Shown: piece by piece, positions 56,021 to 64,000 of the stretch
Position numbering within the stretch: position 1 is the stretch's first letter
Layout: every line of letters starts with the position of its first letter
From: Hankyongella ginsenosidimutans
GTDB lineage: Bacteria; Pseudomonadota; Alphaproteobacteria; Sphingomonadales; Sphingomonadaceae
Length of the DNA: 64,000 bases
Assembly: GCF_005144965.1 (NCBI RefSeq)
Contig: NZ_CP039704.1
Location: forward strand, 2,402,001-2,466,000
Reading direction: 5' to 3'
The notes under the pieces: generated by a model
Databases searched by the model: none
Told to the model about the DNA's origin: nothing
The model's input: the letters and a program-made list of their open reading frames with translations, nothing else
Position numbers and translations under genes: made by a program

Positions 56021-58878
56021 TCACGCCGCACGCCGCGCCTTGTCGAGCAGCGGGGCGAGATAGCGGCCGGTGTGGGAGGCGGGGTTGCGGCCACCTGCTC
56101 CGGCGTGCCGCTGGCCACGATCTCGCCGCCCTTGTCGCCACCGTCTGGCCCCAGGTCGACAATCCAGTCCGCGGTCTTGATGACCTCCAGATTGTGCTCG
56201 ATGACGACCACGGTGTTCCCGGCGTCGACCAGCGCATGCAGCACCTCGAGCAGCTTGCGGACGTCCTCGAAATGCAGGCCGGTGGTCGGCTCATCGAGGA
56301 TGTAGAGCGTCTGCCCGGTCGCGCGGCGGCTGAGCTCCTTGGCAAGCTTGACCCTTTGCGCCTCACCGCCGGACAAGGTCGTCGCCTGCTGGCCGATCTT
56401 GATGTAGCCGAGCCCCACCTCGTTCAGCATCGCCAGCTTGTCGCGGATCGGCGGCACGGCCTGGAAGAAGTCCAGGCCGTCCTCGATGGTCATGTCCAGC
56501 ACGTCCGCAACCGACTTGCCCTTGAACCGGACCTCCAGAGTCTCGCGGTTGTAGCGCGCGCCCTTGCAGACGTCGCAGGTGACATAGACGTCCGGCAGGA
56601 AGTGCATCTCGATCTTCAGGACGCCGTCGCCCTGGCAGGCCTCGCAGCGGCCACCCTTGACGTTGAAGCTGAACCGGCCGGGCTTGTAGCCGCGCGCCTG
56701 CGCCTCCGGCAGGCCGGCGAACCAGTCACGGATCGGGGTGAAGGCACCGGTGTAGGTCGCAGGGTTCGAGCGCGGGGTGCGGCCGATCGGCGACTGGTCG
56801 ATATCGATCACCTTGTCGAAATACTCCAGCCCGGTAATCGCGTCGTGCACGCCGGGCACGCCGCGCGCGCCCATGAGCCGCTTGGCCGCCGCCGTGTAGA
56901 GCGTATCGAGCGTAAGCGTCGACTTGCCGGAGCCAGAGACCCCGGTCACGCAGGTGAAGGTCCCGACCGGCAGCCTCGCGGTGACACCCTTCAGGTTGTT
57001 GGCCCGCGCGCCGCTGACCTCCAGCCATTTGCCGGTTCCCGTGCGCCGCGCCGCCGGCACCGGCACTGCGCGAACCCCGGCGAGATACTGGCCTGTCAAG
57101 CTCTCGGGATTGGCCATGATTGCAGCCGGTGGCCCCTGCGCGATGATCTGGCCACCATGGACGCCGGCACCCGGCCCCATGTCGATCACATGGTCGGCGG
57201 CGAGGATCGCATCCTCGTCATGCTCGACCACCAGCACGCTGTTGCCGAGGTCGCGCAGGCGCTTGAGGGTGACCAGCAGGCGGTCGTTGTCTTTCTGGTG
57301 CAGGCCGATCGATGGCTCGTCGAGCACGTAGAGCACGCCGGTCAAGCCGGAGCCGATCTGGCTGGCGAGCCGAATGCGCTGGCTCTCGCCGCCGGACAAA
57401 GTCCCGGTTGCGGCTGAGGTGCAGGTAGTCCAGCCCGACATTGTTGAGAAAGCCCAGGCGCTCGACGATTTCCCGCAGCACCTTCTCGGCGATCGCCGCC
57501 TGCTTGTCGCTTAGCCCGGGCGCGATGCCGGAGAACCAGGCCAGCGCATCCGCAACTGATTTGGCGGTGGCGTCGGAGATGGTCAGCCCACCGATCTTGA
57601 CCGCCAGCGCCTCCGGCTTCAGCCGTGCGCCATGGCAGGCCTCGCACGGGGCGGCCGACTGATAGCGCGACAGTTCCTCGCGCATCCAGGCCGACTCGGT
57701 CTCCTTCCAGCGACGGTCCAGATTGCCGATGACGCCCTCGAACGCCTTTTGGTCTCGAAGCGGCGACGGCCGTCCTCGAACTGCAGCGCGATTTCGACGC
57801 CGCGGGTGCCGTGGAGGATTGCATCGCGGGCAGCCTCCGGCAGCTCGGCCCAGGGTGCGCGCATGGACACGCTGTAGTGTCGGGCGATGCTTTCCAGAAC
57901 CTGCATGTAGTAGGGCGAGGGTGGGTTGGCCTTCGACCAGGGCTGAACCGCACCGTCGATGAGCGAGAGTGTTTCGTCCGGCACCACGAGCGCGGGGTCG
58001 AAGTAGAGCTTCTGGCCCAGCCCGTCGCAGGCCGGGCAGGCGCCGTGCGGGCTGTTGAAGGAGAACAGCCTTGGTTCGATTTCGGCGATGGTGAAGCCGG
58101 AGACCGGGCAGGCGAATTTCTCCGAGAACAGGATGCGCTCCGGCTCCTTCGCGCCCTCCATCAGGTCCGCGAATTCGGCGATGGCCAGCCCCTCGGCGAG
58201 TTTCAAGGCCTGCTCCAGCGAGTCGGCAAGCCGCCCGGCGAGGTCGGACCGCACTGCAATCCGGTCGACCACCACCTCGATGTCGTGCTTCAGCTTCTTG
58301 TTCAGTGCCGGTGCGTCGTCGATCTCGAGAAAGGTGCCGTCGATCTTGACCCGCTGGTAGCCCTGGCGCTTCAGCTCCTGCAGTTCCTTGCGATACTCTC
58401 CCTTGCGGCCGCGCACGATGGGTGCAAGCAGATACAGGCGCGTGCCTTCCGGCAGCGCGAGGATGCGGTCGACCATCTGGCTGACCGTCTGCGCCTCGAT
58501 CGGCAGGCCGGTCGCCGGCGAATAGGGAACACCAACCCGCGCCCACAGCAGGCGCATGTAGTCGTAAATCTCGGTGACGGTCGCGACGGTCGAGCGCGGG
58601 TTTTGGACGTGGTTTTCTGCTCGATGGAGATGGCCGGCGACAGGCCGTCGATATGGTCGACGTCGGGCTTCTGCATCAGCTCCAGGAACTGGCGGGCGTA
58701 GGCCGACAGCGACTCGACATAGCGTCGCTGGCCTTCCGCATAGATCGTGTCGAACGCCAGGCTCGACTTGCCGGAACCTGACAGGCCGGTGACGACCACC
58801 AGCCGGTCGCGCGGAATGTCGACGTTCAGGTTCTTGAGGTTGTGCTCGCGCGCGCCGCACGGAAATCTGGGTCAGCAT
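56021..58878 (-). CDS. uvrA: Excinuclease ABC subunit A (frameshifted)
   Basis: Damage-recognition ATPase of nucleotide excision repair, about 952 residues. Walker A motifs are [20 protein letters not shown] and [20 protein letters not shown]; zinc modules include [22 protein letters not shown] and [15 protein letters not shown] signatures are [18 protein letters not shown] and [18 protein letters not shown]. Breaks lie near 58855, 58605, 57765, 57405 and 56085; the last repair ends the protein [12 protein letters not shown]. An SOS box lies 10 bases upstream of the ATG. Confidence 0.96.
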
Positions 58879-58888
58879 GAACGGCCTT

Positions 58889-58903
58889 GTTCCATATTTG
58901 TTC
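58889..58903 (-). promoter_or_regulatory. SOS box (LexA operator) of uvrA
   Basis: GTTC-CATATTT-GTTC, an exact match to the alphaproteobacterial LexA direct repeat GTTC-N7-GTTC. It lies between the uvrA start (58878) and a mobile element whose target duplication begins at 58912. Confidence 0.85.
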
Positions 58904-58919
58904 GGTATGTGCAAGCGCG

Positions 58920-59032
58920 GGTAGTGGGTCATTTTGAATAAACCGCTCGTGGTGAGCTTGGACAAAACCACGAGCCGCTCATCCCTTCGTCCAGCTCAGG
59001 GGAGCGGCAAAATTTCAAAATGACCCACTACC
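58920..59032. mobile_element. MITE-like element, copy B4, with 8-bp target duplication
   Basis: 113 bases. The left end is GGTAGTGGGTCATTTTGAA; the right end TTTCAAAATGACCCACTACC is its complement. Flanking direct repeat CAAGCGCG at 58912-58919 and 59033-59040. The cargo is the B1 interior in the opposite orientation. It sits between uvrA and the NUDIX gene, 9 bases upstream of the SOS box duplication side. Confidence 0.88.
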
Positions 59033-59086
59033 CAAGCGCGATACGGGCAATAGATGGGCCAGACGCGCCGGCTTCTCAAGCTGCGT

Positions 59087-59712
59087 TCAGCCCCGGTCGG
59101 CGAGTGCGAGCGGCAGGGCGGTGATCGGGAAACCGAGGTCGTCCGGGATGCACAGGTGCTCGGCTCCGTCGCGCTCGGCCACAAAGGGCGAAATCGGCCG
59201 CGGCGGGTGTGCGAGCGTATGTGCCATCGCCTCCTGCGCCGTCGAGTACTGTGCCAGCCGGTGCAGGTGCATGCGGGTCGGGAACAGCAGGCGCACGCCG
59301 GGTGCGTCAGGGCGGCCTGCGGCCTGATCCACTGCGCTGCGACGACTTCCATGCCGTCGGGTGTCAGTGGCGGGTCACCCTCGAGCGCTGTGAGGTAAAA
59401 GCGTGTATCGAACCGGCGCGGGATGTGCAGCGGCGGCAGCCAGCGCGAGAGCGGGACGAGGCGCTCGACAGCCATCGTCAGGCCGACTTCTTCCCGGGCT
59501 TCGCGAATGGCGGCCAGACGGTGTGCACAGTCTTCGGGGTCGGCGTGCCGGGCTGCCGCTGCGCTATCTGCAGGATCGAGGGCACCGCCTGGAAACACCA
59601 GAGCACCGCCTGCGAATGTCAATGCGGCGCTGCGGGTGACCATCAGCACCTCCAGCCTTGCTGCACGATCGCGCACCACGACCAGCGAGGCGGCCTGGCG
59701 GATGTCGCTCAA
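59087..59712 (-). CDS. NUDIX hydrolase (frameshifted)
   Basis: About 208 residues. The NUDIX box is visible with an insertion: [15 protein letters not shown], then [11 protein letters not shown] carrying REx2EEx[22 protein letters not shown] and [17 protein letters not shown] resemble the NUDT7/19-like CoA pyrophosphatase group, so a CoA or acyl-CoA substrate is possible. The frame breaks near 59310; the correct frame ends [12 protein letters not shown]. The start is uncertain: a TTG at 59712 overlapping the aroC stop gives [13 protein letters not shown]. Confidence 0.78.
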
Positions 59713-60775
59713 AGGTCTGGCCCCGGTGGCGCAGCATATGGTCGGCAAGCACCAGCGCTATCATCGCCTCGGCGACAGGCACAGCGCGGATGCCGACGCA
59801 GGGGTCATGGCGACCCTTGGTGACGACATCGACGGGCATGCCGTCACGGTTCAGGCTCTCGACCGGTGTCAGGATGGAGGACGTCGGCTTGACCGCCATC
59901 CGCGCAACGATCGGCTGGCCGGTCGATATGCCACCCAGCACGCCGCCGGCATGATTGGAGAGAAACTGCGGCTGGCCATCCGTCCCGGGGCGCATCCGGT
60001 CAGCATTCTCGACGCCGGTCAGGCGCGCCGCTGCGAAACCGTCGCCGATCTCGACCCCTTGACCGCATTGATCGACATGAGCGCGCTGGCCAGGTCGGCG
60101 TCCAGCTTGCCGTAGATCGGCGCCCCAGCCGGCCGGCACGCCGGTTGCGATTACCTCGACGACGGCCCCAGCGAATTGCCGGCCTTGCGCGCCTGATCGA
60201 CAGCATCCGCCCAGGCGTCGACAATGCCAGGGTCGGGCGCGAAAAACGGGTTGGCGTCGACGGCGGCCAGATCGAACCGTGCGCGGTCGATGGCGATGCC
60301 GCCGAGTTCCACCAGATAGCCATGGATTGCGATACCCGGCCCCAGCACGACACGGGCGACTGCGCCGGCGGCAACCCTGGCCGCGGTCTCGCGCGCGGAC
60401 GACCGACCGCCGCCCCGGTGATCGCGGATGCCGTATTTGACATCGTAGGTGAAGTCGGCGTGACCCGGCCGCCACTGCGCGGCGATATCGCCATAGTCCT
60501 TCGAGCGCTGGTCCGTGTTCTCGATCATCAGACTGATCGGGGTGCCGGTCGTCCTGCCCTCGAACACGCCGGAGAGGATGCGCACGGCGTCCGCTTCCTG
60601 CCGCTGGGTGGTGTAGCGCGACTGGCCGGGGCGGCGCTTGTCAAGAAACGGCTGGATGTCGGCTTCGCACAGCGGCAGGCGCGGCGGGCAGCCGTCGACC
60701 ACCACACCCAGCGCCGGGCCGTGACTCTCCCCAGGTGGTGATGCGGAACAGATGCCCGAAGCTGTTGTGGCTCAT
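59709..60775 (-). CDS. aroC: Chorismate synthase (frameshifted)
   Basis: Last step of the shikimate pathway, FMN-dependent; feeds trpE in this window. About 355 residues. Start [18 protein letters not shown], then [40 protein letters not shown] and [20 protein letters not shown]. The C-terminal half has [20 protein letters not shown] and [18 protein letters not shown]. Breaks lie near 60750, 60160 and 60110. A T missing near 59712 would place the stop at 59709-59711. Confidence 0.95.
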
Positions 60776-60803
60776 GTGCGACCTGTTCCTGCTGACCGTT
60801 GCC

Positions 60804-62613
<1,810 letters not shown>

Positions 62614-62726
62614 GTATCTCTCCTTAAGTGTTGTATTATTGCAACATATGGCGTTCCGCAAGGGAGAAACGGACCAGCTTGCCCGGCGTGCGTCTTGAGA
62701 CTAGCTGTGCGTGCGAAAGGCCCCTT

Positions 62727-63302
62727 ATGTCTGATCCGTTTTCCCTGTTCGGTGACTGGCTCACTGAAGCTGCCCGGAGCGAGCCGAACGACCCGAACGG
62801 CATGGCGCTGGCGACCGTCGGGCAGGACGGTCAGCCATCGCTGCGCATGGTGCTGCTGAAGGACTGGGGTCCGGACGGCTTCGTGTTCTATACCAACTTC
62901 GAGAGCCGCAAGGGCCAGGAGTTGCAGGCACACCCGAAAGCAGCCCTGCTGTTCCACTGGAAGTCGCTGCGCCGGCAGGTGCGGATCGAAGGGCCGGTGT
63001 CGACGGTGTCGGCGGCCGAAGCTGATGCCTATTTCGCCAGCCGGCCACGCGACTCGCAGATTGGTGCCTGGGCGTCCGACCAGTCGCGGCCGCTGGAAAG
63101 CCGGGCGGCGTTTCTGAAACGCATCGCCGTGCAGACCGCGCGCTTCGGCATGGGACCGGTGGCGCGGCCGCCGCACTGGTCCGGCTTTCGCGTTCATCCG
63201 GTCGCTTTCGAGTTCTGGCGCGACCAGCGCTTCCGCCTCCATGAACGTATCGTCTTCAGCAGGGATGGCGAGGGCTGGCGGGAAGGGATGCTGTATCCAT
63301 GA
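62727..63302 (+). CDS. pdxH: Pyridoxamine 5'-phosphate oxidase
   Basis: FMN enzyme making pyridoxal phosphate. Intact, 191 residues. [40 protein letters not shown], the SxQS-like [15 protein letters not shown] and [27 protein letters not shown] are family hallmarks. Its stop overlaps the ATG of the transporter downstream (ATGA). Confidence 0.96.
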   Translation: MSDPFSLFGDWLTEAARSEPNDPNGMALATVGQDGQPSLRMVLLKDWGPDGFVFYTNFESRKGQELQAHPKAALLFHWKSLRRQVRIEGPVSTVSAAEADAYFASRPRDSQIGAWASDQSRPLESRAAFLKRIAVQTARFGMGPVARPPHWSGFRVHPVAFEFWRDQRFRLHERIVFSRDGEGWREGMLYP

Positions 63303-64000
63303 GCGCGCCACGCACGCCGGCCGTCATTGCGATGCAGCGCGCGACTCAGGCTTCGGTCGCCGTCGCAGTCACTCTCGCGGTGCTCAAGATCGTTGCGGTC
63401 GTGCAGACCGGAGCGCTGTCTGTACTGGGTTCGCTGCTTGATACCCTGCTTGACGTCATCGCCTCGCTGGTGACCCTGTTCGCCGTGCGGGTCGCGACCC
63501 AGCCGGCGGACGAGGACCACCGGTTCGGCCATGGCAAGGCGGAGGCGATCGCCGCGCTGTTTCAGACCAGCCTGATCATGGGTTCCGGAATCGCGCTCAT
63601 CCTGGCGGCGGGCAACCGGCTGCTGCACCCGCATGCGGTCACGGCACCGGGCATTGGCGTCGGCGTCTCGGTCGTTGCCATCGTGGCGACGCTGGCGCTG
63701 GTCACCTATCAGCGGCATGTGGTGCGCCAGACCGGCTCGCTGGCAGTCGATACCGACCGGCTGCACTACGAAAGCGACCTGGGCCTCAATCTCTCTGTCA
63801 TCGTCGCGCTCGGCCTGGAAAGCTGGGCCGGGATCAGCGGGGCCGACGCCGCCATCGGCATCGCCATCGCCGCCTATCTGATCTGGGGCGCACAGAAATC
63901 CGCGCGCCGCGCGATCGACATGCTGATGGACCGGGAATGGGACGAGAGGCGACGCGCACAGATCGTCGCCGCCGTCGCGGCGCATCCGGACGTCCGCGGC
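63299..64000 (+). CDS. Cation diffusion facilitator transporter (3' end outside window)
   Basis: FieF-like divalent-metal/proton antiporter, 234 residues visible. The first metal-site helix is [19 protein letters not shown] (two Asp), followed by [14 protein letters not shown], and the second site [20 protein letters not shown]. The cytoplasmic domain begins [20 protein letters not shown] and runs off the end. Zinc or iron are the usual substrates. Coupled to pdxH by ATGA overlap. Confidence 0.92.
   Translation, partial: MSAPRTPAVIAMQRATQASVAVAVTLAVLKIVAVVQTGALSVLGSLLDTLLDVIASLVTLFAVRVATQPADEDHRFGHGKAEAIAALFQTSLIMGSGIALILAAGNRLLHPHAVTAPGIGVGVSVVAIVATLALVTYQRHVVRQTGSLAVDTDRLHYESDLGLNLSVIVALGLESWAGISGADAAIGIAIAAYLIWGAQKSARRAIDMLMDREWDERRRAQIVAAVAAHPDVRG

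Noticed and set aside
58996-59090. NUDIX protein with a C-terminal tail encoded by the mobile element, parallel to ruvX
   Set aside because: The NUDIX family sequence continues in a different frame and ends at 59087, before the element. The tail is only the out-of-frame extension.

Overview
The window looks like high-GC chromosomal DNA of an alphaproteobacterium. Three things support this: GTTC-N7-GTTC SOS boxes at lexA and uvrA, COQ9- and UbiK-family ubiquinone factors, and gene order commonly seen in that class (ppiD-trpE-trpGDC-moaC-moeA-lexA, gltX-gltA, trmD-rplS-leuCDB-asd, tpiA-secG-pyrG, aroC-fabI-dnaJ-pdxH). I cannot name the genus; a Rhodospirillales-like lineage is a guess. Almost all of it is conserved core genome. 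I see no CRISPR array, prophage, integrase or full-length transposase.

Layout. 1-7.6 kb: partial MarR regulator, COQ9-like protein, proC, a YbjN-domain protein, a UbiK-like protein, tspO and an RND efflux permease with its adaptor. 8-14 kb: a fused indolepyruvate ferredoxin oxidoreductase, then an HglS-type (DUF1338) oxygenase and a DAO-family oxidase, a likely lysine-catabolism pair. 14.4-23.2 kb: asd, leuB, leuD, leuC, rplS and trmD, interspersed with arsC plus an aquaporin and with small membrane proteins, ending at tRNA-Val. 23-30 kb: secreted beta-helix protein, gltA, gltX, comEC. 30-39 kb: lexA, moeA, moaC, trpC, trpD, trpG, a divergently oriented YibQ-like gene, trpE, ppiD. 39-44.7 kb: tpiA, secG, pyrG, radical SAM protein, YheT-like hydrolase. 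44.7-55.7 kb: leuA, phytase-like esterase, rpsD, ruvX, DUF3089 hydrolase, gatCAB with a DUF417 gene inside it, UPF0114 protein. 56-64 kb: uvrA, NUDIX, aroC, fabI, dnaJ-like, pdxH and a CDF transporter cut by the window end.

Two global features stand out. First, well over half of the genes, including essential ones (rpsD, pyrG, trmD, gatB, aroC, fabI, uvrA), are broken by single-base frameshifts. Many are repaired by adding one base to a homopolymer run. This points to uncorrected sequencing or assembly indels, not decay; coordinates below span the repaired genes. Second, gene ends are decorated with short non-coding mobile palindromes. One family (four copies) has about 20-bp terminal inverted repeats and perfect 8-bp target duplications in every copy. 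A second group is bounded by CTAG, sometimes in tandem copies sharing one CTAG. The two groups carry some of the same internal cargo sequence inside unrelated ends, and several copies overlap the stop codons of neighbouring genes. These elements are the most unusual content of the window.
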